Positions 25,282 through 35,843 are shown, counted from the stretch's first letter. The stretch is 64,000 bases of DNA from Nocardiopsis kunsanensis DSM 44524 (GCF_000340965.1 NZ_ANAY01000011.1:186001-250000); one strand, 5' to 3'. Numbers and translations: made by a program. The notes: generated by a model from the letters alone, not told the origin.

Positions 25282-25328
25282 CCGGCTCGGGGCCGCACGG
25301 CCCGGAGCGGCATGAGTTCGGAGTCACC

Positions 25329-25442
25329 ATGAAGGTCAAGCCGAGCGTGAAGAAGATGTGCGCGAGGTGCCGCGTGATCAGCCGTAACAGGCGGGTCATG
25401 GTCATCTGCTCGGACCCGCGCCACAAGCAGCGCCAGGGCTGA
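25329..25442 (+). CDS. rpmJ: 50S ribosomal protein L36
   Basis: 37-residue zinc-binding protein. [16 protein letters not shown] starts at ATG 25329. Cys11, Cys14, Cys27 and His32 form the C+ zinc-ribbon, parallel to the zinc-type S14 in this operon. It lies 47 bases after infA. Confidence 0.97.
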   Translation: MKVKPSVKKMCARCRVISRNRRVMVICSDPRHKQRQG

Positions 25443-25486
25443 TGCCCCGGCGGGCTTGCTGCGGGTTCACGCATCGCAAGCACGCG

Positions 25487-25611
25487 TCCCGGGCCCTCCC
25501 GGGAAGTTGTGGAACAACGAAAACCCGTCCCGATTCCCGTTCGATCGCATCATTGACGGTCCGGGAACCACCCCTGGTCGGAGGCCGGGGCCTCGTCGAT
25601 TGGGCGACGAG
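25487..25611 (+). promoter_or_regulatory. Two hairpins in the rpmJ-rpsM spacer
   Basis: TCCCGGG/CCCGGGA (25487-25504) and CTCGTCG/CGACGAG (25592-25611) are perfect stems in the 221-base gap ahead of rpsM. They may be part of a leader or attenuator; no T run follows either. Confidence 0.4.
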
Positions 25612-25663
25612 AGGGTGGGACGGGTACAGACCTCCGCACAAGCAGAGATGGAGTATCGCCCAC

Positions 25664-26044
25664 ATGGCACGTATTGCCGGCGTGGACCTCCCCCGCGACA
25701 AGCGGGTGGAGATCGCTCTCACGTACGTCTTCGGGATCGGTCGCACGCGCGCGGCCGAGACCGTCAGCAGCACTGGTGTCGACGGCAGCACCCGTATCCA
25801 CGAGCTCTCCGAGGAAGACCTCGTCAAGCTCCGCGAGTGGATCGAGAACACCTACCAGGTCGAGGGTGACCTGCGCCGCGAGGTGCAGGCCGACATCCGT
25901 CGCAAGATGGAGATCGGTAGCTACCAGGGCATCCGTCACCGTCGTGGTGTGCCCGTCCGCGGCCAGCGCACGCAGACCAACGCGCGCACCCGTAAGGGCA
26001 AGAAGAAGACCGTGGCCGGTAAGAAGAAGTCCGGCAAGAAGTAG
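25664..26044 (+). CDS. rpsM: 30S ribosomal protein S13
   Basis: Small-subunit head protein forming intersubunit bridges. 126 residues from ATG 25664 ([19 protein letters not shown]). The helix-two-turn-helix region and the basic tail ([19 protein letters not shown]) are typical. The frame is open upstream to 25442 without homology. Confidence 0.98.
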   Translation: MARIAGVDLPRDKRVEIALTYVFGIGRTRAAETVSSTGVDGSTRIHELSEEDLVKLREWIENTYQVEGDLRREVQADIRRKMEIGSYQGIRHRRGVPVRGQRTQTNARTRKGKKKTVAGKKKSGKK

Positions 26045-26110
26045 TCCGCTCGGACCATCCACCGTGTCCGAGAACCGTTAACGGACCGATGATCTCTGGG
26101 AGTTTCGCCA

Positions 26111-26515
26111 ATGCCGCCTAAGGGCCGTCAGGGTGCCGCGCGCAAGGTGCGCCGCAAGGAAAAGAAGAACATTGTCCACGGACACGCTCACATCAAGAGC
26201 ACGTTCAACAACACGGTCGTGACCATCACCGACCCGAACGGTGCCGTGATCTCGTGGGCCAGCTCCGGTCAGGTCGGCTTCAAGGGTTCGCGTAAGTCGA
26301 CCCCCTACGCCGCTCAGATGGCCGCCGAGTCCTCCGCACGCCGTGCCCAGGAGCACGGCGTCCGCAAGGTGGACGTGTTCGTGAAGGGCCCGGGGTCGGG
26401 CCGGGAGACCGCCATCCGTTCGCTGCAGGCGACCGGTCTGGAGGTCGGCTCCATTCAGGACGTCACCCCGGTTCCGCACAACGGCTGCCGTCCGCCCAAG
26501 CGCCGCCGGGTCTGA
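26111..26515 (+). CDS. rpsK: 30S ribosomal protein S11
   Basis: Platform protein next to the E site and Shine-Dalgarno helix. 134 residues starting [39 protein letters not shown] and [13 protein letters not shown] are intact. In many bacteria rpsD follows; here rpoA does. Confidence 0.99.
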   Translation: MPPKGRQGAARKVRRKEKKNIVHGHAHIKSTFNNTVVTITDPNGAVISWASSGQVGFKGSRKSTPYAAQMAAESSARRAQEHGVRKVDVFVKGPGSGRETAIRSLQATGLEVGSIQDVTPVPHNGCRPPKRRRV

Positions 26516-26524
26516 TCCCGCCCT

Positions 26525-26640
26525 CGGCGCCCGCGTGCCTGCCCCGCGGGCGCCGTGCCGCGCTTGTTGGCCGTGTTCCCGTCCCGGGAACGCGTGCTGG
26601 GTAGGAATCCGGTCAACGGGCACCCGTCCGGTGGTGCCCG
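26525..26640 (+). terminator. Two hairpins between rpsK and rpoA
   Basis: CGGCGCCCGCG/CGCGGGCGCCG (26525-26555, 11 bp) and CGGGCACC/GGTGCCCG (26617-26640, 8 bp) occupy the 176-base gap where rpsD stands in some other lineages. The first could be a partial terminator; the second lies 51 bases before the rpoA start. Confidence 0.5.
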
Positions 26641-26691
26641 TCAGGTGGTCGTCAAATAGCGGGCGGCCATGTGGAAGGGAAGACACGGACC

Positions 26692-27714
26692 ATGTTGATC
26701 GCACAGCGTCCCACGCTCACCGAGGAAGTCGTCTCGGACCTGCGCTCGAAATTCGTCATCGAGCCGCTCGAGCCGGGCTTCGGCTACACCATCGGCAACT
26801 CGCTCCGGCGCACGTTGCTGTCCTCCATCCCCGGTGCGGCTGTCACCAGCATCCGCATCGAGGGCGTCGAGCACGAGTTCACCACCGTGCCCGGGGTCAA
26901 GGAGGACGTCACCGAGATGATCCTCAACCTCAAGGGCCTGGTCGTCAGCTCCGAGCACGACGAGCCGGTGCTGATGTACCTGCGCAAGCAGGGCCCCGGT
27001 GTAGTGACCGCCGCGGACATCGCTCCGCCGGCCGGTGTCGAGGTTCACAACCCCGACCTGCACCTGGCCACGCTCAACGGCAAGGGCAAGCTCGAGATGG
27101 AGCTGACGGTCGAGCGCGGCCGCGGTTACGTCTCGGCGACGCAGAACAAGCAGCAGGGTCAGGAGATCGGCCGTATCCCGATCGACTCGATCTACTCCCC
27201 GGTGCTGCGTGTGACCTACAAGGTCGAGGCCACCCGTGTCGAGCAGCGCACCGACTTCGACCGCCTGATCGTCGACATCGAGTCCAAGCCGGCCATCCGT
27301 CCCCGTGACGCCGTGGCCAGCGCGGGCAAGACCCTGGTCGAGCTCTTCGGTCTGGCGCGCGAGCTCAACGTCGACGCCGAGGGCATCGACATGGGCCCGT
27401 CGCCGACGGACGCCGCGCTCGCGGCGGATCTGGCGCTGCCGATCGAGGACCTCAACCTCACGGTCCGGTCCTACAACTGCCTCAAGCGTGAGGGGATCCA
27501 CAGCGTCGGTGAGCTGGTTGCCCGCTCCGAGCAGGACCTGTTGGACATCCGCAACTTCGGTGCCAAGTCCATCGACGAGGTGAAGCAGAAGCTCGTCGAC
27601 ATGGGCCTGTCGCTGAAGGACTCCCCTCCCGGATTCGACCCCGGCTCCGCGGCCGACTCCTTCGGCTCCGAGGACGACGAGGGCGAGTCCTTCGTCGAGA
27701 CGGAGCAGTACTAG
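26692..27714 (+). CDS. rpoA: DNA-directed RNA polymerase subunit alpha
   Basis: Assembly platform of RNA polymerase. 340 residues from ATG 26692 ([16 protein letters not shown]) with AAGGGAAG upstream. The N-terminal domain has [17 protein letters not shown]; the C-terminal domain with the helix-hairpin-helix ([19 protein letters not shown]) spans about 255-315. An acidic tail ([14 protein letters not shown]) ends the protein. Confidence 0.99.
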   Translation: MLIAQRPTLTEEVVSDLRSKFVIEPLEPGFGYTIGNSLRRTLLSSIPGAAVTSIRIEGVEHEFTTVPGVKEDVTEMILNLKGLVVSSEHDEPVLMYLRKQGPGVVTAADIAPPAGVEVHNPDLHLATLNGKGKLEMELTVERGRGYVSATQNKQQGQEIGRIPIDSIYSPVLRVTYKVEATRVEQRTDFDRLIVDIESKPAIRPRDAVASAGKTLVELFGLARELNVDAEGIDMGPSPTDAALAADLALPIEDLNLTVRSYNCLKREGIHSVGELVARSEQDLLDIRNFGAKSIDEVKQKLVDMGLSLKDSPPGFDPGSAADSFGSEDDEGESFVETEQY

Positions 27715-27780
27715 ACCTTCGTCGCCCAATGGTCCCCGGCCGAGTGCTGCCGTGGACCGCACCACTAGGAGAACGACACC

Positions 27781-28362
27781 ATGCCCACGCCTACGAAGGG
27801 CGCCCGTCTGGGTTCCGGGCCGGCCCACGAGCGGCACATGCTGGCGAACCTCGCCACCTCGCTGCTCACCCACGGCCGTATCCGTACCACCGAGACCAAG
27901 GCCAAGCGTCTGCGTCCCTACGTCGAGAAGCTGATCACCCTCGGCAAGCGCGGTGACCTGCACGCCCGTCGCCAGGTGCTGACCAAGATCACCGACAAGG
28001 CCGTCGTGCACGAGCTGTTCACCGAGATCGGCCCGCGCTTCGAGAACCGTCCCGGTGGTTACACCCGCATCACCAAGATCGGTCCGCGTAAGGGCGACAA
28101 CGCCCCGATGGCCGTGATCGAGCTGGTCGAGGCCATGGCCGCCCCGGCAGCCCCGGCTGCCCCGGCCGCTCCCGCGGAGGAGGTCTCCTCCGAGGAGGCC
28201 CCCGAGGCCGAGGAGATCCCCGAGGCCGAGAAGGTCTCCGCCGAGGAGACCACCGGGGCCTCGGAAGCAGGGGACCAGCCTGCCGAGGACACCACGTCGG
28301 AGCAGAACGCTCAGGCCCGGGAGACCGCTCAGGCCGAGGGCGACAAGTCCGACGACAAGTAA
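27781..28362 (+). CDS. rplQ: 50S ribosomal protein L17
   Basis: Tunnel-exit protein. 193 residues, against about 120 in most bacteria. The core ([20 protein letters not shown] to [20 protein letters not shown]) ends near residue 118 and is followed by a ~75-residue Ala/Pro then Glu-rich tail. Such tails are common in actinobacteria but vary in length. It closes the alpha cluster and is followed by a terminator. Confidence 0.98.
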   Translation: MPTPTKGARLGSGPAHERHMLANLATSLLTHGRIRTTETKAKRLRPYVEKLITLGKRGDLHARRQVLTKITDKAVVHELFTEIGPRFENRPGGYTRITKIGPRKGDNAPMAVIELVEAMAAPAAPAAPAAPAEEVSSEEAPEAEEIPEAEKVSAEETTGASEAGDQPAEDTTSEQNAQARETAQAEGDKSDDK

Positions 28363-28397
28363 GTCACGATGCGCGGCGTCTTCGCGCGCTTCCTGCC

Positions 28398-28428
28398 GAG
28401 TGCCCGATCCCCGTGGGGTCGGGCACTC
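28398..28428 (+). terminator. Terminator after rplQ
   Basis: GAGTGCCCGA(T)CCCC and GGGG(T)CGGGCACTC form a long, almost perfect stem with a two-base loop, followed by GTCGTATCC. It ends the alpha cluster transcript. Confidence 0.75.
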
Positions 28429-28454
28429 GTCGTATCCGGGACGGGACAGCAACG

Positions 28455-29300
28455 ATGGACGTGAACGAGATGACGGTCGGAGGCCCCGAACTGGTGCGGG
28501 TGCGCTTCGACATCGCCTACGACGGCACCGACTTCTCCGGATGGGCCACCCAGCCGACCCGGCGTACCGTCCAGGGTGAGCTGGAGGAGGCGCTGGCCAA
28601 GGTGCTGCGCCTGCCGTCGGTGTCGACGACCTGTGCGGGGCGCACCGACGCGGGTGTGCACGCGCGGGGGCAGGTGGCCCAGGCCGACGTGCCGCTGGAG
28701 ACGTGGGAGCGCGAGGGCGAGCATGTCCTGCGGCGTCTGGCCGGTGTGCTGCCCAAGGACGTACGGGTCAACGACGCGCGTGTGGCCCCGCCCGGGTTCG
28801 ACGCCCGTTTCTCGCCCCTGTTCCGGCGTTACCTGTACCGGGTCAGCGATGCGCCCTACGGTGTGGACCCGTTGCGGCGGAGGGACGTGCTGTGGCACCG
28901 GCACCCGTTGGACACGGACCGGATGAACGCCGCTGCCGAGCGGTTGCGTGGTGAGCACGACTTCGCCGCGTACTGCAAGAAGCGGGAGGGTGCGACCACC
29001 ATCCGCGAGCTGCTGCACCTGTCGTGGGAGCGGGTGGACGAGCACCTGCTGCACGGAACGGTCCAGGCGGACGCGTTCTGCCACAACATGGTGCGTGCGC
29101 TCGTGGGAGCGATGCTGGCGGTCGGCGACGGCCGCCGTGCGGTCGAATGGCCGGGGGAGGTACTGCGGTCGGGTGTGCGCGATTCGTCGGTGCACGTGGT
29201 GGGGCCGCAGGGGCTGAGCCTGGAGGAGGTGTACTACCCCCCGGAGGAGGAGCTCGCTTCGCGCGCGTCCGCGAGCCGGAGGGTGCGGGAGCTGCCCTGA
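28455..29300 (+). CDS. truA: tRNA pseudouridine(38-40) synthase TruA
   Basis: Makes pseudouridine 38-40 in tRNA anticodon stems. 281 residues from ATG 28455. [18 protein letters not shown] opens the fold; the catalytic Asp65 lies in [15 protein letters not shown]. The earlier GTG at 28413 lies in the loop of the rplQ terminator and is rejected; GTG 28461 or ATG 28470 are also possible. Linkage to rplQ is widely conserved. Confidence 0.95.
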   Translation: MDVNEMTVGGPELVRVRFDIAYDGTDFSGWATQPTRRTVQGELEEALAKVLRLPSVSTTCAGRTDAGVHARGQVAQADVPLETWEREGEHVLRRLAGVLPKDVRVNDARVAPPGFDARFSPLFRRYLYRVSDAPYGVDPLRRRDVLWHRHPLDTDRMNAAAERLRGEHDFAAYCKKREGATTIRELLHLSWERVDEHLLHGTVQADAFCHNMVRALVGAMLAVGDGRRAVEWPGEVLRSGVRDSSVHVVGPQGLSLEEVYYPPEEELASRASASRRVRELP

Positions 29301-29362
29301 CGCGGCAGTGCGTGTGCGGGTGTCCGGGATCGCCCCGGACGGGCCGCCCGGGGAAGACACGT

Positions 29363-29391
29363 GGGGCGGCGGCCGGTGCGGCCGCCGCCCC
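29363..29391. terminator. Bidirectional terminator between convergent genes
   Basis: GGGGCGGCGGCC/GGCCGCCGCCCC, a perfect 12-bp stem with a five-base loop, lies between truA (+) and the Pro/Gly-rich protein gene (-). TGTCGTTTC follows on the + side. Confidence 0.75.
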
Positions 29392-29414
29392 TGTCGTTTC
29401 TGCCGGACCGTTCC

Positions 29415-31850
29415 CTAGGAACGCTCGTCGGAGATCGAGGTGTGGAGTTCGTCCAGGAACCCGTCGCTGACGCTACGCAGCTCGGTGGCGTCCTCCGCGC
29501 CCTCTTCCCCTGACGCTCCGTCGGTGCCGAGGGAGAAGAGCACGTACCGCCCCCACGTAGCGCTGTTGCCGAACCCGCCGGCGTGGTCCAGGCCTTCGGC
29601 GGCCGTGCCTTCCTCGCCGGACAAGCCCGCGAACCACTGGGCGGCGACCAGGTCCTGTTCGCCCAGGACGGTCCCGGCCTCCTCCTCCGAGGGCATGGCG
29701 GCCACACCGACGGTCACCGCGCGTCCGTCGTCCTCGTTGAGGTAGGAGGCACGCACCAGCTGGCGGCAGTCGTTGCCCGAGAGCACCTCGCCGTACTCGC
29801 CGTGCGCGCCCTCGGTGCAGGCCTCCGTGTCGTCGACCGCGACCCGGTCGAAGTCACCGTTGTAGCCGTCGCTGCTCAGCGACACGGATTCGGGAAAGAG
29901 GGCTTCGGCGTCCAGGGCCTCGGGGTCGTCGTCCTCGTGCGCGACGGTCACGGCCTGGGCGCCGCCGGAGAACGAACCGCTGGAGGCGATGAAGTAGGCA
30001 CCGCCCGCCGCTACGACGAGCAGTACCACGAAACCGCCGATCAGCAGGGCCTTGCGCTTGTCGGTGCCGGAGTCGCGGTTGCCGTTCCCCCTCTCGTGGT
30101 AGTCGTACTCGTCCATGCTCTGGACGTCGAACTGTGCGGTGTCGGCACCGTGGTCCTCGGGGGCCTCGTCACGGAAGAGCGGACGGTCGTCGCCGCGCCC
30201 GGACGACGGGACGGCGGCGAAGTTCTGGGTGGCGCCCATGGCTTCGGTCGGGAACACCGGCTCCTCGGAGGGTGTGTCACCGGGGCCGGGCCCCTGGGGG
30301 CCTCCGTGGGGCATGGGCGGCTGTGGGCCGCCGGGGCCGCCGGGGCCGCCGGGGCCGCCGGGGCCGCCGGGGCCGCCGGGGCCGCCGGGAGGCGGGCCCT
30401 GGGGAGCCCCGGGGCCCGTGGGCGCGCCGGGGGGTGCCGGGGGATGTCCGGGGCCTTGAGGGCCGGGCTGTGGGCCGGGGCCGTGCGGGCCCCGTGCACC
30501 CATCGGCGGGGGCGGGCCGCTCGGGGAGCCGGGGCCCATGGGGGCGTGCGGGCCGCTGGGCCCGTTGGGGGCGCCCGGGGGTGGTCCCTGCGGGCCGCTC
30601 GGGCCGCCTGGACCCTGTGGGGGACCGGGAGGCACGGGCGGCTGTCCGCCGCTCGGTCCCATGGGGCCCTGGGGGCTTCCGGGACCTCCGGGGCCTTGGG
30701 GGCCTCTGGGACCTTGAGGGCTTCCGTGGGGCATGGGCGGCGGGGGACCGACGGGTGCCCCGGGGCCTTGGGGGCCGCCCGGCCCCTGAGGCGCGCCGGG
30801 CTGCACGGTCTGGTGCGGACCGCTGGGTGGCTGGGGTCCGGGCCCCTGCGCGCCACCATGGTTCTGGGGGCCTCCCGGAGGCATGGGGGGCTGCTGAGGG
30901 CCTTCGGGGACGTGGGGTGCGCCCGGTGCGCCGAAGCCTTCCGGTGCTTGGGGGCGATGTGGCGTGTGCGGGCCGCTGGGACCGTCGTGGCCCTCGGGGT
31001 CCGGGGGGACGTTGCGATTCATGGCTTGGTGGGATCCGCTCGGGGTGTGGGGATGTCCGGGGCCATTGTGCCCCCTGGGAGGCACGGACCCGTAGGAGCC
31101 ACCGGTCGGGCCCGCGGGGCCTTCGGAGGTGCTGTGCTCCGTGGGGACGGCGAACCCGCCGGTTCCGCTCCAGCCACCGGGTTCGGTGGGGGCGGCGGGG
31201 GCCTCTCCCCGGGGCGGCTGCGGTCCGCCGGGCGGGACGGGTGCGTACCCGCCCTCGGCCTCGGGGCCGACGGGACGGTCCCGCTGTTCGGCCGGTGTCT
31301 GTGCGGTGGTTCCTCCGGTGTCGGCCCACGGAGGCGTCGGGACCCCGGGCGCCGGAGGCTGCGCACCGGCGCCTTCGGTGCCGGCCCACGGGGGCTGCGG
31401 TCCGCCGGGCGGGACCGGCGCGTAACCTCCGCCCGGGAACACGTCGCCGGGGGTGCCGAGATCTTCCGGTGGGGGCGCCCCGCTACCACTGTGACCGCTC
31501 TCTCCCTCTCCGGTGGTGCCCGAGCGGCCGAAACCCCACGCGTCGGGCCCGGCGGACGTGAAACCATGTTCCTCGGCCTCCGAGCCCAGCAGGTCCCGGC
31601 CGTCACCGTGCTGCTGTCCGTCCGGACCGTTCTGCGGCGAGTGCGGATGCGTACTGATGAGAGTCTCCGAAGGCTCCGAGGGTGGAACGGAAGGCGCCCG
31701 TGCGTTCGGGCCGCAGGGGATACGGGATCGTGACGGGTGTCTCCGAAGGGGTGTAAGCGCCCGTCGTTCGGGGCAAAGAGCGGCCTTTCGGTGCCAAGGG
31801 TAACCAACACCCGGCCGAGAACAGGACGAAGCACTTCTGACGGCAGGCAT
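29415..31850 (-). CDS. Pro/Gly-rich single-pass membrane protein, start uncertain
   Basis: About 810 residues. A long cytoplasmic stretch is dominated by Pro, Gly and Gln (GPQGPGGPQ-type, with a [10 protein letters not shown] run). It is followed near residue 590 by an acidic linker with ATQNF and DTAQF, a basic stop (DKRK), one transmembrane helix ([20 protein letters not shown]), and a ~190-residue extracytoplasmic domain with two cysteines that could pair. Only ATG 31850 and GTG 31871 are in-frame starts before residue 90. Neither has a ribosome binding site, and the first ~50 residues do not look like the rest, so the N terminus is doubtful. Function unknown. Confidence 0.75.
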   Translation of the reverse strand: MPAVRSASSCSRPGVGYPWHRKAALCPERRALTPLRRHPSRSRIPCGPNARAPSVPPSEPSETLISTHPHSPQNGPDGQQHGDGRDLLGSEAEEHGFTSAGPDAWGFGRSGTTGEGESGHSGSGAPPPEDLGTPGDVFPGGGYAPVPPGGPQPPWAGTEGAGAQPPAPGVPTPPWADTGGTTAQTPAEQRDRPVGPEAEGGYAPVPPGGPQPPRGEAPAAPTEPGGWSGTGGFAVPTEHSTSEGPAGPTGGSYGSVPPRGHNGPGHPHTPSGSHQAMNRNVPPDPEGHDGPSGPHTPHRPQAPEGFGAPGAPHVPEGPQQPPMPPGGPQNHGGAQGPGPQPPSGPHQTVQPGAPQGPGGPQGPGAPVGPPPPMPHGSPQGPRGPQGPGGPGSPQGPMGPSGGQPPVPPGPPQGPGGPSGPQGPPPGAPNGPSGPHAPMGPGSPSGPPPPMGARGPHGPGPQPGPQGPGHPPAPPGAPTGPGAPQGPPPGGPGGPGGPGGPGGPGGPGGPQPPMPHGGPQGPGPGDTPSEEPVFPTEAMGATQNFAAVPSSGRGDDRPLFRDEAPEDHGADTAQFDVQSMDEYDYHERGNGNRDSGTDKRKALLIGGFVVLLVVAAGGAYFIASSGSFSGGAQAVTVAHEDDDPEALDAEALFPESVSLSSDGYNGDFDRVAVDDTEACTEGAHGEYGEVLSGNDCRQLVRASYLNEDDGRAVTVGVAAMPSEEEAGTVLGEQDLVAAQWFAGLSGEEGTAAEGLDHAGGFGNSATWGRYVLFSLGTDGASGEEGAEDATELRSVSDGFLDELHTSISDERS
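30325..30387 (-). repeat. Seven tandem 9-bp units (GGGCCGCCG on + strand)
   Basis: Seven exact copies of a 9-base unit encode the Gly-Gly-Pro run of the membrane protein. Exact identity between units, in codons free to vary, points to recent slippage expansion. Confidence 0.95.
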
Positions 31851-32211
31851 AATAAAAGGCGGAGAGGTCACGCACGTGGCCCCGGGTCCGTACTATGGAG
31901 TGCGGACGTGGTCCTGCGCGGGACACCTGGATTCGTTTTGACCTGTATCCGGGTAGCCGAGTAGGATGTTCCGTCGTTGTGCGTTGAGTTGCCGTGGGCC
32001 CCAGACACCGAGTCACAGGGAGCCGATCCACGCACCACCGTCTGCGCACTCATCACCGGAGTCGTCCTGAAAAGGCATGGGACATCCGGCCCAGTGACGG
32101 CCCCGCAACCGCGGGGAGTTCCCGGCCCCGCGCCCGCGGGGGTGTTCCGTAAACGAGTCCACCATCCCTACTGGGATGGGGCAGCCGACTGAAGAGCGAA
32201 GGCAAACGATC
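31851..32211 (+). other. Divergent intergenic region upstream of rplM
   Basis: About 340-360 bases without a gene. It contains the rplM promoter at 31938-31967 and then a ~240-base leader. The left part is locally AT-richer (CATAATAAAAGG) and should hold the promoter of the - strand membrane protein; TATTAT on the - strand at about 31851-31856 is a possible -10 without a matching -35. Confidence 0.55.
31938..31967 (+). promoter_or_regulatory. Principal-sigma promoter of rplM-rpsI
   Basis: TTGACC (31938-31943), 18-base spacer, TAGGAT (31962-31967). The same -35 hexamer is used for the str operon. Confidence 0.65.
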
Positions 32212-32661
32212 GTGCGCACATACAGCCCCAAAACTAGCGATGTCCAGCGTCAGTGGCACGTTGTCGACGCTACCGATCTCGTGCTCGGGCGTATGGCGAG
32301 CCAGGTTGCCACGCTGCTTCGGGGCAAGCACAAGCCCTACTACGCGCCCCACATCGACACCGGCGACTTCGTGATCGTCGTGAACGCCGACAAGGTCGCG
32401 CTGACCGGTAAGAAGCTGGAGCAGAAGCGCGCGTACCGGCACTCCGGTTACCCGGGCGGTATGCGTTCGGTCTCCTACTCGGATCTGATGGAGAAGAACC
32501 CCGAGCGCGCCATCGAGAAGGCCGTCAAGGGCATGCTCCCCAAGGGCTCTCTCGGGCGCCAGATGGGCAAGAAGCTCAAGGTGTACTCCGGCCCGGAGCA
32601 CCCGCACCAGGCCCAGCAGCCGGTTCCGTTCGAGATCGGCAAGATCGAGCAGTCCGCCTAG
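32212..32661 (+). CDS. rplM: 50S ribosomal protein L13
   Basis: Early-assembly large-subunit protein, 149 residues. GTG 32212 gives [20 protein letters not shown], matching actinobacterial homologues; the 12 extra upstream codons are not conserved. [20 protein letters not shown] and the C-terminal [15 protein letters not shown] are typical. Pairs with rpsI. Confidence 0.98.
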   Translation: MRTYSPKTSDVQRQWHVVDATDLVLGRMASQVATLLRGKHKPYYAPHIDTGDFVIVVNADKVALTGKKLEQKRAYRHSGYPGGMRSVSYSDLMEKNPERAIEKAVKGMLPKGSLGRQMGKKLKVYSGPEHPHQAQQPVPFEIGKIEQSA

Positions 32662-32698
32662 GCGTTCGCGAGACTTTACAGGAAGTACGAGGAGAACC

Positions 32699-33208
32699 GT
32701 GGTCGAGCCCACCGGCATCGAAGACGTCGAGCAGGAGTACACCGAGAACCCGGAGGAATTCCCCTCCGAGTACACCAGCGAGTCCGACGAGACGGTCGCT
32801 GCCTATGTTCCCACCGCGTCCGGCCCCAGCGCCGGCACCGGCCGCCGCAAGAAGGCCGTGGCCCGTGTCCGTATCGCGCCCGGCACCGGTGAAGTCAAGG
32901 TCAACGGCAAGTCGCTCGAGGACTACTTCCCGGACAAGGTCCACCAGCAGGCCATCAAGGACCCGTTGGTCTCCCTCGGGTTCGACGGCGCTTACGACGT
33001 CTTCGCCCGCCTGAACGGCGGAGGCCCGAGTGGTCAGGCAGGGGCCATGCGCCACGGCGTCGCCCGTGCGCTGTCCTCCCTGGACCCGGAGAACAACCGC
33101 CCGACCCTCAAGAAGGCCGGTTTCCTCACCCGTGACGACCGCGAGGTCGAGCGGAAGAAGGCCGGTCTGAAGAAGGCGCGCAAGGCTCCCCAGTTCTCCA
33201 AGCGCTGA
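32699..33208 (+). CDS. rpsI: 30S ribosomal protein S9
   Basis: Small-subunit head protein whose C-terminal arginine touches P-site tRNA (ends KAPQFSKR). 169 residues. The first ~47 are an acidic extension ([14 protein letters not shown]) absent from most bacteria; the standard core begins at [17 protein letters not shown] 32699 follows GAGGAGAACC. Confidence 0.98.
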   Translation: MVEPTGIEDVEQEYTENPEEFPSEYTSESDETVAAYVPTASGPSAGTGRRKKAVARVRIAPGTGEVKVNGKSLEDYFPDKVHQQAIKDPLVSLGFDGAYDVFARLNGGGPSGQAGAMRHGVARALSSLDPENNRPTLKKAGFLTRDDREVERKKAGLKKARKAPQFSKR

Positions 33209-33244
33209 TGCTCTTTCGCCGGCTCTTGCCCGGCTGAGCTGTGG

Positions 33245-33282
33245 CCCGTACGTCCTCCCCGCTCACGGGGACGGCGTACGGG
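33245..33282 (+). terminator. Terminator after rpsI
   Basis: CCCGTAC/GTACGGG closes a longer stem containing GTCC-TCCCC and CGGGGAC, followed by TCTTTGTTTTT. This is the most classical intrinsic terminator in the window. Confidence 0.9.
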
Positions 33283-33369
33283 TCTTTGTTTTTCCGGTGG
33301 CGTGTTTCCTGCCACCCCGAACTCTCCGGCGCCGTCGAGGAGGCGCCGATCTGGAAAGGGGCTGACGCT

Positions 33370-34707
33370 GTGGCTCGGCTGTTCGGAACCGATGGTGTAC
33401 GCGGTGTCGCGGGTCAGGACCTGACTGCCGGCCTCGTACTGGACCTGTCCGTCGCGGCTGCGCGCGTGCTCACGGAGCGGCGTGAAGACCGGCGGCCCAT
33501 GGCGGTCGTGGGCCGCGATCCGCGTGCCTCCGGTGAGTTCCTCGAGGCCGCCGTCGTCGCCGGGTTGGCCGGCACCGGGGTGGACGTGGTCCGGGCGGGC
33601 GTGCTGCCGACCCCGGCGGTGGCCCACCTCACCGGTGAACTCGGGGCGGACTTCGGTGTCATGCTCTCGGCCAGCCACAACCCCGCTCGTGACAACGGGA
33701 TCAAGTTCTTCGCCGCGGGCGGCCACAAGCTCGCCGATGCCCTCGAGGACGAGATCGAGGGCATGCTCGGTGTGCCCTCCACCCCGGTCACCGGCGAGGA
33801 CGTGGGACGCGTCACCGAGGCCATCGACACTGCCGAGCGTTACATCCAACACGTGGTCGGATCCCTGCGCCACCGTCTGGACGGGCTGAAGGTCGTCGTG
33901 GACTGCGCGCACGGTGCCTCGTGCACCGTCGCCCCCGAGGCTCTGCGCCGGGCGGGGGCCGAGGTGATCGCGATCGGTGACGCTCCCGACGGTCACAACA
34001 TCAACGAGGGCCACGGCTCCACGCATCTGGACGCTCTTCAGGAGGCGGTGCGCCTGCACGGCGCCGACGCCGGTATCGCCAACGACGGTGATGCCGACCG
34101 CTGCCTGGCCGTGGACTCCGACGGAGAGGTCGTCGACGGGGACCAGATCCTGGCGATCCTGGCCACCGAACTGAAGGAGGCCGGACGGCTGGCCGAGGAC
34201 ACCCTCGTGGTCACGGTCATGTCCAACCTGGGCCTGAAACTGGCGATGAAGCGCGAGGGCGTGTCCGTGGTCGAGACGGCCGTGGGCGACCGTTACGTGC
34301 TCGAGGAGATGAAGCGTGGCGGGTTCGCGCTCGGTGGTGAACAGTCCGGCCATGTGATCCTGCTCGACCACGGCACCACCGGTGACGGGGTCCTGACCGG
34401 GCTGCACCTGCTGTCGGCGATCGCGCGCCGTGGCCAGGGACTGGCCGAACTGGCCAAGGTCATGACGCGCCTGCCGCAGGTGCTCATCAACGTCCCGGAC
34501 GTGGACCGCACCAAGGTGGACGAGTCCGCACCGCTGTGGGCGGCCGTGCGCAAGGCCGAGGCCGGGCTGGGTGAGACCGGGCGGGTGCTGTTGCGCCCGA
34601 GCGGCACCGAGCCGAAGGTCCGTGTGATGGTGGAGGCACCCGAGGAGGAGCAGGCCCGCGCAGTGGCGGAGGAACTCGCCGGGGTGGTGCGCAAAGAGCT
34701 GTCCTGA
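33370..34707 (+). CDS. glmM: Phosphoglucosamine mutase
   Basis: Converts glucosamine-6-phosphate to glucosamine-1-phosphate for UDP-GlcNAc and cell-wall synthesis. 445 residues from GTG 33370 ([15 protein letters not shown]) with GGAAAGGGG upstream. The phosphoserine loop LSASHNP places the active serine at residue 102. The metal loop NDGDADR and phosphate-binding RPSGTEPK are present. A CGGCGCC/GGCGCCG hairpin stands just upstream (33327-33348). Confidence 0.97.
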   Translation: MARLFGTDGVRGVAGQDLTAGLVLDLSVAAARVLTERREDRRPMAVVGRDPRASGEFLEAAVVAGLAGTGVDVVRAGVLPTPAVAHLTGELGADFGVMLSASHNPARDNGIKFFAAGGHKLADALEDEIEGMLGVPSTPVTGEDVGRVTEAIDTAERYIQHVVGSLRHRLDGLKVVVDCAHGASCTVAPEALRRAGAEVIAIGDAPDGHNINEGHGSTHLDALQEAVRLHGADAGIANDGDADRCLAVDSDGEVVDGDQILAILATELKEAGRLAEDTLVVTVMSNLGLKLAMKREGVSVVETAVGDRYVLEEMKRGGFALGGEQSGHVILLDHGTTGDGVLTGLHLLSAIARRGQGLAELAKVMTRLPQVLINVPDVDRTKVDESAPLWAAVRKAEAGLGETGRVLLRPSGTEPKVRVMVEAPEEEQARAVAEELAGVVRKELS

Positions 34708-34820
34708 CGGACACACCGGCGAACGACGGAACGCGGCCGTACGGCTCCGGGAAGGGGCGGTGCGGCCGTTTCTCATGAGACCCATGGGGCGGAGACCGGG
34801 GACCGGGGAAGGGAACGGGC

Positions 34821-35843
34821 ATGGTCACGGACACGTGGTTCGGTCAGGCGCTGACGATCGGTGTCGACATCGGCGGCAGCAAGGTCTCGGCGGGTGTGGT
34901 CACACCGCAGGGACGGGTCCTGGCGCATGTACGCACCGAGACCCCCCACCGCAGCAAGAGCCCCGGTGTGGTGGAGGAGACCGTCGTCGGGGTCGTCGAC
35001 GAGCTCCGTGCCGCCCATCCGGTGCGTGCGGTCGGGGTGGGCGCGGCCGGTTTCGTGGACGAGTACCGTGCCACGGTCCTGTTCGCGCCGCACCTTTCGT
35101 GGCGGGGTGAACCCCTGCGGGACGCGCTCTCGGCACGGCTCGGCCTGCCGGTGGTGGTGGAGAACGACGCCAACGCCGCCGCGTGGGCCGAAGCACGTGT
35201 GGGTTCGGGGCGGGACTCCGACGACGTCGTGGTGGTGAACCTGGGGACCGGCATCGGTGGGGCGATCGTGCTCGGAGGGCGGTTGCACCGGGGCCGGTAC
35301 GGGCTGGCCGGGGAGTTCGGGCACATGCGGGTGGTTCCCGGCGGGCACCTGTGCGAGTGCGGCAACCGCGGTTGCTGGGAGCAGTACGTGAGCGGTCATG
35401 CCCTGGCGCGGGAGGCCCGTTCGCTCGTGGCCGCGGGTTCCCCGGTGGCTCGCGCGCTGTCGGAAGCGGTCGGTGGTGACCCTTCACTGGTCACGGGTGT
35501 GCTCGTCGGTGAGCTGGCGGCCAAGGGCGACCGTGCCTGTATGGAGTTGACGGAGGATGCGGGGCAGTGGCTCGGCCTGGGGTTGGCCGATCTCGCGGCC
35601 GCCTTCGACCCGGAGGTCTTCATCGTGGGCGGCGGGGTCTCGGAGACGGGCGACCTGTTGTTGGGGCCGGCGCGCACGGCTTTCGAGCGCGGGCTCACCG
35701 GGCGCGGGCACCGGCCCGCGGCACGGATCGTGCCCGCGGCGTTGGGCAACGAGGCGGGGATCGTCGGCGCCGCCGATCTGGCGCGTGAAGGGCTGCCCCG
35801 GTGGTGTCAGGGCCGGGGTCAGCCCAGGTTGGGCCGGGGCTGA
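34821..35843 (+). CDS. ROK-family sugar kinase, probably glucokinase
   Basis: 340 residues. ATP-site motifs DIGGSKVSAGV near residue 15 and NLGTGIGGAIVLGG; ROK zinc signature with EFGHMRV then CECGNRGCWEQY; catalytic Asp in ENDANAAAWAEA. There is no DNA-binding domain, so it is a kinase and not a ROK repressor. In Streptomyces the closest role is glucokinase in carbon catabolite control; substrate here is inferred. ATG 34821 with GGGAAGGGA upstream. Confidence 0.88.
   Translation: MVTDTWFGQALTIGVDIGGSKVSAGVVTPQGRVLAHVRTETPHRSKSPGVVEETVVGVVDELRAAHPVRAVGVGAAGFVDEYRATVLFAPHLSWRGEPLRDALSARLGLPVVVENDANAAAWAEARVGSGRDSDDVVVVNLGTGIGGAIVLGGRLHRGRYGLAGEFGHMRVVPGGHLCECGNRGCWEQYVSGHALAREARSLVAAGSPVARALSEAVGGDPSLVTGVLVGELAAKGDRACMELTEDAGQWLGLGLADLAAAFDPEVFIVGGGVSETGDLLLGPARTAFERGLTGRGHRPAARIVPAALGNEAGIVGAADLAREGLPRWCQGRGQPRLGRG

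Noticed and set aside
29415-31850. Collagen-like secreted protein
   Set aside because: The Gly/Pro-rich region lies before the membrane helix with no signal peptide, so it should be cytoplasmic, and the triplets are not regular G-x-y over long stretches.
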